Shown in pieces: positions 27,351 to 34,898 of a DNA stretch of 64,000 bases (positions are counted from its first letter, which is position 1; every line of letters begins with the position of its first letter). The position numbers and the translations under genes are program-made. The stretch spans positions 62,001 through 126,000 of the forward strand of contig NZ_BOMV01000071.1 in the NCBI RefSeq assembly GCF_016862375.1. The letters are read 5' to 3'. The stretch is from Paractinoplanes rishiriensis. Its GTDB lineage: Bacteria > Actinomycetota > Actinomycetes > Mycobacteriales > Micromonosporaceae. The notes under the pieces are model-generated. The model was not told the origin of the DNA, did no database searches, and worked only from the letters and a program-made list of their open reading frames with translations.

Positions 27351-28349
27351 ATCAGCACGCTGCCGATCGTCGACGTGTCCGCGCTGCTCGGCCGGGCCGG
27401 CCCGCCGGTTCCCGAGGTCGCCCGGGACATCGAGCGCGCCTGCCGGGACAGCGGCTTCTTCTACGTCGTCGGACACGGCGTGCCGGCCGCGCTGCTCGAC
27501 CGGCTCGACACCCTGAGCCGCCGGTTCTTCGCGCTGCCCGTCGCCGGCAAGATGGACATCGCCATGCGGCACGGCGGTGCGGCCTGGCGCGGATACTTCC
27601 CGCTCGGCGCCGAACTGACCTCGGGCCGGCCGGACCGCAAGGAGGGCCTCTACTTCGGCGCGGAACTCGGCGAGGACGATCCCCGGGTGCGCGCCGGCCT
27701 GCCGCTGCACGGCCGTAACCTCTTCCCCGCCCAGGTGCCCGAGCTGCGGACGGTGGTGCTCGACTACCTCGACGCCCTCACCGCGACCGCCCAGGCCGTG
27801 CTGCGGGGTGTCGCGGTCAGCCTCGACCTCGACGCCGACTATTTCGCCCACGGTTACACGGCCGACCCGACCGTGCTGTTCCGGATCTTCCACTACCCGC
27901 CGTCGCCGCCGGACGACGATGACTGGGGCGTCGGCGAGCACACCGACTACGGCCTCTTGACGCTGCTGGCCCAGGACGACAACGGCGGCCTTCAGGTGCG
28001 CACCGCCGGCGGCTGGATCGACGCGCCCCCGATCCCGGACGCGTTCGTCTGCAACATCGGCGACATGCTCGACCGGCTCACCGGTGGCTGGTACCGGTCC
28101 ACCCCGCACCGGGTCCGCAACCTCAGCGGCCGGGACCGGCTGTCCTTCCCGTTCTTCTTCGACCCGGACTTCACCGCCGAGGTCCCGCCTCTGCCCCGTC
28201 GCGCATCCGGCGACGCCGACCGTGGCTCGCGCTGGGACGGTCAAGACCTTCAAGCATTCAGCGGTACGTACGGCGCGTACCTGATCAACAAGGTGTCCCA
28301 CGTCTTCCCGCAACTGCGCCAGGCAGTGCGACTACCTGCGGACGGCTGA
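27351..28349 (+). CDS. 2-oxoglutarate/Fe(II)-dependent oxygenase (isopenicillin-N-synthase family), apparent ATC start
   Basis: A 332-residue non-haem iron oxygenase. The iron ligands are in GEHTDYGLLTLL (HxD) and STPHRVRN (distal H), and the 2OG-binding arginine is in RDRLSFPFF. The N-terminal DSGFFYVVGHGV is typical. The family N-terminus STLPIVDVSALL is encoded, but the codon where Met is expected (27351) is ATC, seven bases after a perfect GGAGG. The first standard start in frame is a GTG at 27375, which would delete the first beta strand and has no ribosome site. The substrate is unknown; the family includes antibiotic, hormone and amino-acid oxidases. Confidence 0.82.
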   Translation: MSTLPIVDVSALLGRAGPPVPEVARDIERACRDSGFFYVVGHGVPAALLDRLDTLSRRFFALPVAGKMDIAMRHGGAAWRGYFPLGAELTSGRPDRKEGLYFGAELGEDDPRVRAGLPLHGRNLFPAQVPELRTVVLDYLDALTATAQAVLRGVAVSLDLDADYFAHGYTADPTVLFRIFHYPPSPPDDDDWGVGEHTDYGLLTLLAQDDNGGLQVRTAGGWIDAPPIPDAFVCNIGDMLDRLTGGWYRSTPHRVRNLSGRDRLSFPFFFDPDFTAEVPPLPRRASGDADRGSRWDGQDLQAFSGTYGAYLINKVSHVFPQLRQAVRLPADG

Positions 28350-28432
28350 CGCATTGCATCGATGAGAGCGGATGCGTACGGTCCGGTGCGTAGTGCCGCT
28401 CCCCCGGCTCCCTCATCCCCCGAGGAGTCCCC

Positions 28433-29398
28433 ATGCCCCAGCGTGCGATTCGCGCTGCCGTGCTCGCGCTCGCCGTCGTGGCCGCATCCCTGTTCGTCGC
28501 GTCGCCGGCCAGTGCCGCGTACGGCCTCATCCGGGGTGCCGCCTCCGGCCGGTGTGTCGACGTGCCGGCCGCCAACACCGCCAACGGCACCCAGGTGAAG
28601 CTGTACGACTGCAACGGCGGCACCAACCAGAACTGGAACTACACCTCCGGCCGGCAGCTCAAGGTCTACAACAGCAAGTGCCTGGACGTGTCGGGCAGCG
28701 CCGCGGTGATCAGCGACTGCACCGGTGCGGCGAGCCAGCAGTGGACCGTCACCAGCGGCGGCACGATCACCTCGTCCGCCGGGCTCTGCCTGGACGCGAT
28801 CAGCGCCGGCACCGCCAACGGCACCGCGATCGGCGTGTACTCCTGCAACGGCGGGTCCAACCAGCGGTGGAACAGCACCGTCGGCGTGCCGGGCTGCCCG
28901 ACCGCCGGCAACATCACCTACACGCTGGCGCGGGCAGCCAACCCGACGGCGGACCAGACCGACGCGTACAACCGGATCACCGCGGCCATGAACCTCGCCG
29001 TCGCCGAGTACAACTGCTACATCGGCACCACCAAGGCCCTCTACATCACGTACGACCCGGGCGTGCCGACCGCGGACGGCAACTACAACGGGAGTATCCG
29101 GTTCGGGTCGAACCGCGGGTACATGAGCCAGGCCACCGCCCAGCACGAGATCGCGCACACCCTCGGCGTCGGCACGTACAGCCGCTGGTCCGCGCTGATC
29201 TCCGGCGGGCGCTGGACCGGCGCCACCGCGCTGGCCCAGCTGCGGTCGCTCACCGGCGACTCGGCGGCCGTGCTGAGCGCGGACACCCAGCACTTCTGGC
29301 CGTACGGGCTGAACCAGGCCAGCGAGGCGACGTCCGCGGACGACTACGTGTTCAACGCGAAGATCGTGGCCGCGATGCGTACGGACATGGGCCTTTGA
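28433..29398 (+). CDS. Secreted ricin-type lectin (CBM13) fused to a zinc metallopeptidase-like domain
   Basis: A 321-residue exported protein. After a signal peptide (MPQRAIRAAVLALAVVAASL, cleavage near SAA) comes a beta-trefoil lectin (about 30-155) with three QxW repeats (QNWNY, QQWTV, QRWNS), which usually bind galactose or xylan. The C-terminal half (about 160-321) holds HEIAHTLGVG near residue 238, a zinc HExxH metallopeptidase motif with a following glycine as in metzincin-like enzymes, and Cys pairs. The lectin probably targets the protease to a polysaccharide or glycoprotein. It starts 83 bases after the oxygenase gene; the two functions look unrelated. Confidence 0.85.
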   Translation: MPQRAIRAAVLALAVVAASLFVASPASAAYGLIRGAASGRCVDVPAANTANGTQVKLYDCNGGTNQNWNYTSGRQLKVYNSKCLDVSGSAAVISDCTGAASQQWTVTSGGTITSSAGLCLDAISAGTANGTAIGVYSCNGGSNQRWNSTVGVPGCPTAGNITYTLARAANPTADQTDAYNRITAAMNLAVAEYNCYIGTTKALYITYDPGVPTADGNYNGSIRFGSNRGYMSQATAQHEIAHTLGVGTYSRWSALISGGRWTGATALAQLRSLTGDSAAVLSADTQHFWPYGLNQASEATSADDYVFNAKIVAAMRTDMGL

Positions 29399-29400
29399 TC

Positions 29401-30678
29401 TTAAACCGGGGCGGTCCAGCCGGTCGGGACCTGACCGACGCGGACCCGCTGGGGATGGTCGCCGACCGGCACCGAGGCGATGCGCTGCCCGGTGGCGAAG
29501 CTGATCGCGGACACCCGGTCGGCGCCCGACTCCGAGATCACGCAGGACAGGCCGTCGCCGCTGACCGTGGCCCAGTACGGCTTGCTCGCGGTGACCAGCG
29601 GACCCTGCGCCAGGGTGGCCCGGTCGACCACGGTGGCGTAGTCGTCCATGGTGCCCGCCACGCAGAGCTTCGAGCCGTCCGGGCTGATCGACAGGCCGTG
29701 GTGCCGCGAGTCGTTCACCCAGGTCGTCCGGTCGGGGCTGGTCGCCGGGTTGAGCGGCAGTTCCTTGACCCGGGTGATCCGGTCGGCCGCCACGTCGTAC
29801 TCGACCAGGCCGGCGAAGAACGACACCTGGAAGTAGAGCCGGGACTCGTCCGGCGTCAGGATGGCGGGCCGGACCGCGTCGGACAGATCCGAGCGGCCGA
29901 ACGCGTCCAGCCGGGTCCGCATGTCGATCACCTTGGACACCTGGAACGTCGAGGTGTCCGCGATGGTGATCCGCCGGTCGCCCTTGGACCAGTCCTGCGA
30001 CGGGTCGTCCAGCGCGGTGTTCACCTCACCGATCGACATGTTCCAGAGCCGCCGGCCGTCCCGGGTGTAGATGTTCTCGTGCGGCTTGTCGCCGGCCTGG
30101 AACGAGCCCAGCTGTCTCCCGGTCACGATGTCGAGCACGTGCACGGTGTTGGAGGTGGACGCCGACACCGCCACGGTGCGCCCGTCCGGCGAGACCGCCA
30201 TGTGGTCGGACCGGAACCCGGACACCGGGAAGCGCCAGCGGATGTCACCGGTGGCCAGGTCGACCGACACCACGTCGGCGAAGCTGGGCCGGGACGCGAC
30301 CAGCGCGGTGCCGTCCGGCGTGGTGTACATGTCGTCGACGAGTTGGTCGTGGCCCTCGCCGGGGCCCTGCTGGATGCCGAGATAGAAGGCCAGCCGGATC
30401 GGGTTCAGATAGATCTCGAGAAGGCGCTGGGTCCGGTCCGGAACCACGTTGATCCGCCCGATGCGGCCGAAGTCGCCGCGGGCGCGGATCACGTCGACCG
30501 TGCCCTCCCAGTTGTTCCCGACGAACATGACCTCCTGAAGTGCGGGCTGAAGTGCGGGCTGAAGTGCGGGCTGAAGTGCGGGCTGCAGGGCGGGCGCCGC
30601 GGCCGCCGGCACGCCGGCGAGGGGCACGGCGGCCAGCACGGCACCGAGGGTGGCTGCGACTATTTGGCGTACGGGCAT
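29401..30678 (-). CDS. Secreted YVTN-type beta-propeller protein
   Basis: A 425-residue exported propeller. The start at 30678 has GGAG and opens a signal peptide (MPVRQIVAATLGAVLAAVPL). The mature N-terminus carries a QPAL tetrapeptide repeated four times (see the DNA repeat). Propeller blades are marked by DPSATG-like turns such as VSPDGRTVAVSASTSNTVHV, DIVTGRQLGSFQAG and SPDGSKLCVAGTMDD. Proteins of this group bind surfaces or partners; some are nitrous-oxide-reductase-like or lactonase-like, but no active-site residues can be assigned. It converges on the lectin-protease gene with a 2-base gap. Confidence 0.82.
   Translation of the reverse strand: MPVRQIVAATLGAVLAAVPLAGVPAAAAPALQPALQPALQPALQPALQEVMFVGNNWEGTVDVIRARGDFGRIGRINVVPDRTQRLLEIYLNPIRLAFYLGIQQGPGEGHDQLVDDMYTTPDGTALVASRPSFADVVSVDLATGDIRWRFPVSGFRSDHMAVSPDGRTVAVSASTSNTVHVLDIVTGRQLGSFQAGDKPHENIYTRDGRRLWNMSIGEVNTALDDPSQDWSKGDRRITIADTSTFQVSKVIDMRTRLDAFGRSDLSDAVRPAILTPDESRLYFQVSFFAGLVEYDVAADRITRVKELPLNPATSPDRTTWVNDSRHHGLSISPDGSKLCVAGTMDDYATVVDRATLAQGPLVTASKPYWATVSGDGLSCVISESGADRVSAISFATGQRIASVPVGDHPQRVRVGQVPTGWTAPV
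30537..30584. repeat. Four tandem copies of a 12-base unit coding PALQ/QPAL
   Basis: The unit GAAGTGCGGGCT occurs four times without interruption on the plus strand, followed by a degenerate fifth. It encodes the tetrapeptide repeat directly after the signal peptide of the propeller protein. The frame is kept whatever the copy number, so length variation by slippage is tolerated. Confidence 0.9.
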
Positions 30679-30833
30679 GGCCAGCTCCACGTATCGAAGT
30701 TTGTATACCGCTCGACGGACACGACTGTTACCGTGCGGTAACACAATGGGAACAAGCCAACGACCGATGTCGATAGAGGGCGGCTCTCAATGCCTCAGCG
30801 TCTCCTTGTCTCTGACCGACAACGGGCCCGGTC

Positions 30834-32006
30834 ATGCTGACCGGATCGGTCGCGGCCCTGGTGGCCGATCTCGCGAAGGACGACGCCCTCGTCGACGATG
30901 TGGTCGCCTCGGCGCGCGAGCAGTTCCCCGAGGTGGCGCGCCTGCCGTGGGCGGAGAGCCGGCGGCACGTGGCGGCGCTGCTGGACGCCGGCTTCACCGC
31001 GTTCGCCCGGGCCAGCGCCGAGGGTGACCTCGCGTCCGATCTGGACTTCAGCGAGGCCCGCCGGTTCGGCGCCGAGCGGGCGGCGCTGGGCGTTCCGGTG
31101 GCCGGCCTGATGGCCGGGGTGCACGGCGGCCGCAGCCGCCTGCTGGAGATCGCCATCAACCGCGGGCGCGAGGCCGGGATCCCGTACGACGAACTGCTCC
31201 AGGCCCTGTTGAAGCTGGACCGCTACGGCACCGAGCTGGAACGCCACGTGATCGACGGCTACCGGCAGGCCGAGCAGGCGCTCAACCGCGACGACCGGAC
31301 GGCCCGCATCCGGGTGCTACGACGCCTGCTGCTCGACGACGACGGCCCGCCCGGCCCCGACGAGGACCCGCCCCGCTTCGGCCTGCACGTCGACACCGCG
31401 TACCACTGCGTGATCTCGGACGTGTCCGACCCGAACCGGGTCCGCGCGCTGGAGCAGGCGTTCGCGCACTGCGGCGGCGTGCTGGCCCCGGTCGGCGGCC
31501 GGCTCAGCGGCCTGTCCCCGCGGCTGCCGGCCGGCCGGGCACTGGACCCGGCGGTGCTGGTGGTGACCACCCCGCCGGTCTCACTCGACCAGGCCCGGGC
31601 CGCCTACCGGCTGTGCCGCACGGCCCTGCAGGCGGCCCGCGTGTCCGAGTCCACCGGCCTGTGCGACGTCGTCGACCTGGCCGGCGAGACGGCCCTGGCC
31701 GGCCAGCCGCTGCTGGCGTCGTTCCTGAGCGACGGCCTGCTGTCGGCGCTGCAGCCCGGCGACGACTTCCACCGCGAACTGGTCGCCACCGCACTGGCCT
31801 TCCTGGATCACGGCCAGCGGCTGGACCGCACGGCCGCCGCGCTGCACCTGCACCCCAACACGGTCCGCTACCGCCTGCGCCGCCTCCAGGACCTCACCGG
31901 TTTCGGCACCGGCGGCGAGGGCCTGCCGGTCCTCGAGACGGTGCGCTGGTGGTGGGCGCTGCACGCGTGGTCCCGGCACCCGGCCGACTCAGCGGCGTCG
32001 ACGTAG
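30834..32006 (+). CDS. PucR/CdaR-type transcriptional regulator
   Basis: A 390-residue regulator of the PucR-like group. The N-terminal two thirds are helical and resemble the RsbRD/GGDEF-like sensor regions of actinomycete family members. The C-terminal PucR-type HTH is unmistakable: LDRTAAALHLHPNTVRYRLR and RLQDLTGFG (about 340-370). Such proteins activate catabolic or morphological genes; the effector is unknown. The divergent propeller gene lies 155 bases upstream and is the nearest possible target. Confidence 0.85.
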   Translation: MLTGSVAALVADLAKDDALVDDVVASAREQFPEVARLPWAESRRHVAALLDAGFTAFARASAEGDLASDLDFSEARRFGAERAALGVPVAGLMAGVHGGRSRLLEIAINRGREAGIPYDELLQALLKLDRYGTELERHVIDGYRQAEQALNRDDRTARIRVLRRLLLDDDGPPGPDEDPPRFGLHVDTAYHCVISDVSDPNRVRALEQAFAHCGGVLAPVGGRLSGLSPRLPAGRALDPAVLVVTTPPVSLDQARAAYRLCRTALQAARVSESTGLCDVVDLAGETALAGQPLLASFLSDGLLSALQPGDDFHRELVATALAFLDHGQRLDRTAAALHLHPNTVRYRLRRLQDLTGFGTGGEGLPVLETVRWWWALHAWSRHPADSAAST

Positions 32007-32498
32007 CGGCTTGACGTAGTAGACCAGCGTCCACGACCAGCCGGGCTGGGTCTCGCGGCCGACCTCCGCGTAGCCGAGGCCGGTATAGAAAGCCATGGCC
32101 TCCGGCTGGTTGTCCGCCGTGTCCAGATGCAGGGCGCGCAGGCCCGCCTCGGCGGCCCGCCGTTCCAGCTCGGTCATCAGCGCGCGGCCCACCCCGCGGC
32201 GGCGGGTCGCCGGGTGCACCCGGACCCGCAGCACCTCGGCCCGGCCGTCGGCGGTGGGCCAGAATCCGCCCATGCCGGCGAGATGACCGTCCACCTCGGC
32301 AACCAGGAACTCGCCGCCGGCGGCCAGGAAGGTTCCGCCGATGTCGGCCAGGTCGGTGAAGTCCGACGGCGGGGCAGCGGCGGGCGGTAGGGGCAGCGGC
32401 ACCGTCGGATCGGCGGTGTGGCCCACGTTCGGCAGGGCGTTCAGCGCCCAGAGCACTGGCGCGTCGTCGTCCCTGAATCGCCTGACCGTCAGCACCAC
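31989..32498 (-). CDS. GNAT-family N-acetyltransferase
   Basis: A 169-residue acetyltransferase. The acetyl-CoA pyrophosphate loop is VRVHPATRRRGVGRALMTEL (R/QxxGxG/A type), preceded by FLVAEVDGHLAGMGGF and followed by HLDTADNQPEAMAFYTGLGY. These place it among small-molecule or protein acetyltransferases without further assignment. Two adjacent GTG codons (32498 and 32495) can start it; no strong ribosome site is seen. It follows the FtsH-like gene by 41 bases on the same strand and overlaps the end of the regulator gene by 18 bases. Confidence 0.82.
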   Translation of the reverse strand: MVLTVRRFRDDDAPVLWALNALPNVGHTADPTVPLPLPPAAAPPSDFTDLADIGGTFLAAGGEFLVAEVDGHLAGMGGFWPTADGRAEVLRVRVHPATRRRGVGRALMTELERRAAEAGLRALHLDTADNQPEAMAFYTGLGYAEVGRETQPGWSWTLVYYVKPLRRRR

Positions 32499-32539
32499 GC
32501 CGACACTGCCCGGCACCGCCCCGGAACGCGACCGAAATA

Positions 32540-33472
32540 TCAGCCGGTAGCCGGGAAGTCGGCCGCCGCCACGCGGCCGGCTCCGCGGCGGGCGGCTCGC
32601 AGCGCCGCCTCGTTCACGAGATCGCGGAGGCCGGCACCCACCAGGCCGCCGGTGGCCGCGGCCAGCGCATCCAGGTCGACGTCGGCGGCCAGCGGGACCC
32701 GGCGGGTGTGCACCGCCAGGATCTCCCGGCGGGCGGCCAGGTCGGGCGGGTCCAGCGTGATCCGCCGGGCGAAGCGGCCCGCCGCCTCCGGTTCCGCACT
32801 CGCGACGGCCATCAGCACCTGGTTGCCGGGCCGTCCCTTCGGCAGGAGGGCGGGATCGTCGAGCAGCACCACGGCCGGCCCGAGCCATCGGCGGGGGCGC
32901 CGCAGCAGGGGCACCCGGGCCTCGCCGGCCAGCGCGTGCGCCAGCAGCGTCCGGCCGGTGCCGGGCGGGCCGACGACCAATATCCCGTACGGGATCATCG
33001 CTCCGAGCCGCCGGTATCGGCGCGGCGATCGCAGATAGTCGACGACGTCCGCCAGGGGCGAAAGGTCGACGCCGCCCACGTCGGCGAAGGTCGGCCGGCG
33101 CCGGGACAGCCAGATGATCAGGGCGAGGGCCGGCACGGCCGGGATCAGGCCGAGCAGCCACCACGGCGCCGGGTGCTCGACCGGGCTCGCGTTCACCGGG
33201 ACGCCGTTCGACTGGAGCATCGCGAAGATGTTGTCGTCGGCGAACGGCGGCCGCTCGGTGGTGAACCGGGAGACCCCGTCGACCGCCTGCTTGAACCGGC
33301 CCTGGATGGTGTCGCCGGACGCGCTGACCTCGGCCATGTTGTCAATCTGGACCTGGCCGAGGAAGGCGGTGTAGGCCACCGGGGTGCGCGACGGCGGCGC
33401 CAGCAGCAGCGCCGCCACGGCAGAACCGGCCGCCACGAGCAGGATCAGGAGCAGCAGCCGGCCGAGTCGCAT
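32540..33472 (-). CDS. Degenerate FtsH-like membrane AAA protein lacking the protease domain
   Basis: A 310-residue protein laid out like the first half of FtsH: a membrane helix (MRLGRLLLLILLVAAG), a short extracytoplasmic domain with the FtsH-like AYTAFLGQVQIDNM, a second helix (WWLLGLIPAVPALALIIWL), FADVGGVD, and an AAA module. The Walker A is GPPGTGRT with arginine replacing the essential lysine. The Walker B is LLDDPALL without the catalytic glutamate. About 50 residues around the pore loop and second-region-of-homology are absent, and there is no HExxH protease domain. ATP hydrolysis is unlikely. It may be a regulatory pseudo-ATPase or an evolving relic, but the frame is intact. The start is chosen after the upstream terminator. 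Confidence 0.72.
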   Translation of the reverse strand: MRLGRLLLLILLVAAGSAVAALLLAPPSRTPVAYTAFLGQVQIDNMAEVSASGDTIQGRFKQAVDGVSRFTTERPPFADDNIFAMLQSNGVPVNASPVEHPAPWWLLGLIPAVPALALIIWLSRRRPTFADVGGVDLSPLADVVDYLRSPRRYRRLGAMIPYGILVVGPPGTGRTLLAHALAGEARVPLLRRPRRWLGPAVVLLDDPALLPKGRPGNQVLMAVASAEPEAAGRFARRITLDPPDLAARREILAVHTRRVPLAADVDLDALAAATGGLVGAGLRDLVNEAALRAARRGAGRVAAADFPATG

Positions 33473-33490
33473 GATGGTCAACGTACGACG

Positions 33491-33517
33491 AAAAAGGCGC
33501 GCGTGCCGCGCGCCTTT
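33491..33517 (-). terminator. Rho-independent terminator of the triple-repeat protein gene
   Basis: An 11-base perfect stem (AAAGGCGCGCG with its complement), a TGC loop and a run of five T on the minus strand. It ends 18 bases before the ATG of the FtsH-like gene, so that gene must have its own promoter close by or depend on read-through. Confidence 0.85.
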
Positions 33518-33523
33518 CTCTGA

Positions 33524-33577
33524 GATCTTCGGGTGCCCCGGAAGGTTGGAGTCGACGCCAAGGGGCACCCGAAGATC
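33524..33577. repeat. 16-base perfect inverted repeat with 22-base loop
   Basis: GATCTTCGGGTGCCCC (33524-33539) is repeated in reverse complement at 33562-33577. It lies between the stop of the triple-repeat gene and its U-tract terminator. It may be a second, upstream termination hairpin or an mRNA 3' stabiliser. Confidence 0.85.
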
Positions 33578-33590
33578 CGTCAGGGGTTCA

Positions 33591-34781
33591 TCAGTTGAGC
33601 GAGCATGTTGACAGGCCCTCGGCGTTCAGGTCCGGCTTCGCGGCGTTGCGGCCGATCGCCGTCTCGATCCGGTTGATCGTCGAGAAGCGCTTGTCGGCCA
33701 GCGGGCCGAGGATCGCGTTCTGGACGAAGGCCGGGCCGCCCTGGCCGACCGAGTTGGCGATCCGGTTGTTCGCCTCGTTGATCTGGGTCTGCAGCAGCGC
33801 CAGGTTGCGGTCGACCTCGGCCTGAGCCTGGGCCGGCACCGCCACCGGGACGTTGACCGCCGGGCAGTTCACGGTCTGCGCCGCCACGGCCTCGCCGCCA
33901 CCGGCGTTGTCACCGGCTGCGCCGCCACCGACCTCGGTGTCCTGCTCGGCCGACGCGCCGCCGTTCTCGTTGAGCGAGCAGGTCTGCAGCTCCTCGGCGT
34001 TCAGGTCCGGCTTCGCGGCGTTGCGGCCGATCGCCGTCTCGATCCGGTTGATCGCGGCGAAGCGCTTGCTGGCCAGCGGGCCGAGGATCGCGTTCTGGAT
34101 GAAGGCCGGGCCGCCCTGGCCCACCGAGTTGGCGATCCGGTTGTTGGCCTCGGCGATCTGGGTGTTCAGCAGCTCCAGGTTGCGCTGCACCTCGGCCTGC
34201 GCCTGGGCCGGAACGGCCACCGGGACGGCCACGTTCGGGCAGTTCACGGTCGGGACGCCGGCCGCGGCGTCGCCGCCACCCGCGTTGTCGCCGCCCGCGT
34301 TGTCGCCCCCGCCCGCGCCGTTGCCCGGAAGCTGGGTGTCCTGCTGCCGCGACGCGCCGCCGCCCTCGTTCAGCGTGCAGGCCGACAGGCCTTCCGCGTT
34401 GAGGTTCGGCTTCGCGGCGTTGCGGCCGATCGCCGTCTCCATCCGGTTGATGGTCGCGGCTCGCTTGTCGGCCAGCGGGCCGAGGATCGCGTTCTGGATG
34501 AAGTTCGGGCCGCCCTGGCCCACCGACGTGCGCAGCCGGTTGTTCGCCTCGGCAATCTGGGTGTTCAGCAGCTCGAGGTTGCGCTGCACGTCCGCGGCCT
34601 GCTGGGCCGGTACGGCCACCGGGATGGCGACGTTCGGGCAGTTGACCGTCGGGACGGCATCCTCGGCCGCCGCGGCAACGCCCAGGCCGGCGCCGACGAT
34701 GACGACTGCGACCCCCACGACCGCACCGATCTGCCAGCGGCGCCCATTCATGCGGGACTTGTTGAAGCGAGATCTGTACAT
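33591..34781 (-). CDS. Exported protein made of three tandem ~115-residue repeats, unknown function
   Basis: A 396-residue protein I do not recognise. A signal anchor (QIGAVVGVAVVIVGAGLGVA, about 20-39) precedes three nearly identical modules. Each begins TVNCPxVxxPVAVPAQ, continues with a long helix (RNLELLNTQIAEANNRI-like), then SVGQGGPxFIQNAILGPL, a second helix (INRIETAIGRNAAKP) and LNAExLxxCxLN. Two cysteines bracket each module, probably as a disulphide. Linkers are acidic, rich in G, D, N and A. The start at 34781 is preferred for its AGG box; an ATG at 34751 is possible. A CebR-like operator lies 52 bases upstream, suggesting expression on cellulose breakdown. Confidence 0.8.
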   Translation of the reverse strand: MYRSRFNKSRMNGRRWQIGAVVGVAVVIVGAGLGVAAAAEDAVPTVNCPNVAIPVAVPAQQAADVQRNLELLNTQIAEANNRLRTSVGQGGPNFIQNAILGPLADKRAATINRMETAIGRNAAKPNLNAEGLSACTLNEGGGASRQQDTQLPGNGAGGGDNAGGDNAGGGDAAAGVPTVNCPNVAVPVAVPAQAQAEVQRNLELLNTQIAEANNRIANSVGQGGPAFIQNAILGPLASKRFAAINRIETAIGRNAAKPDLNAEELQTCSLNENGGASAEQDTEVGGGAAGDNAGGGEAVAAQTVNCPAVNVPVAVPAQAQAEVDRNLALLQTQINEANNRIANSVGQGGPAFVQNAILGPLADKRFSTINRIETAIGRNAAKPDLNAEGLSTCSLN

Positions 34782-34832
34782 TGGAACCTGCGCCTTCCCG
34801 ATGGGGAGCCAAATGTGCCTCGGCCATCCATA

Positions 34833-34846
34833 CGGGAGCGCTCCCA
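34833..34846. promoter_or_regulatory. CebR-like operator (cGGGAGCGCTCCCa)
   Basis: Thirteen of fourteen bases match the CebR box found before the LPMO gene. It lies in the 117-base gap upstream of the triple-repeat protein gene. An unusually A/T-rich patch (34856-34880) borders it on the promoter side. Confidence 0.7.
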
Positions 34847-34898
34847 TGAGCGGATCAAAAGTTCCTAAAAATTTTTGAAATCCCAGCTCAGAGGGGTT

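Noticed and set aside
33473..33568. Earlier ATG for the FtsH-like protein at 33568
   Set aside because: That start would lie upstream of, and be translated through, a clear terminator hairpin, and the extra residues have no homologous look.
33524..33577. Insertion-sequence ends
   Set aside because: The 16-base inverted repeats enclose only 22 bases and sit between a stop codon and a terminator; no transposase or target duplication is visible.
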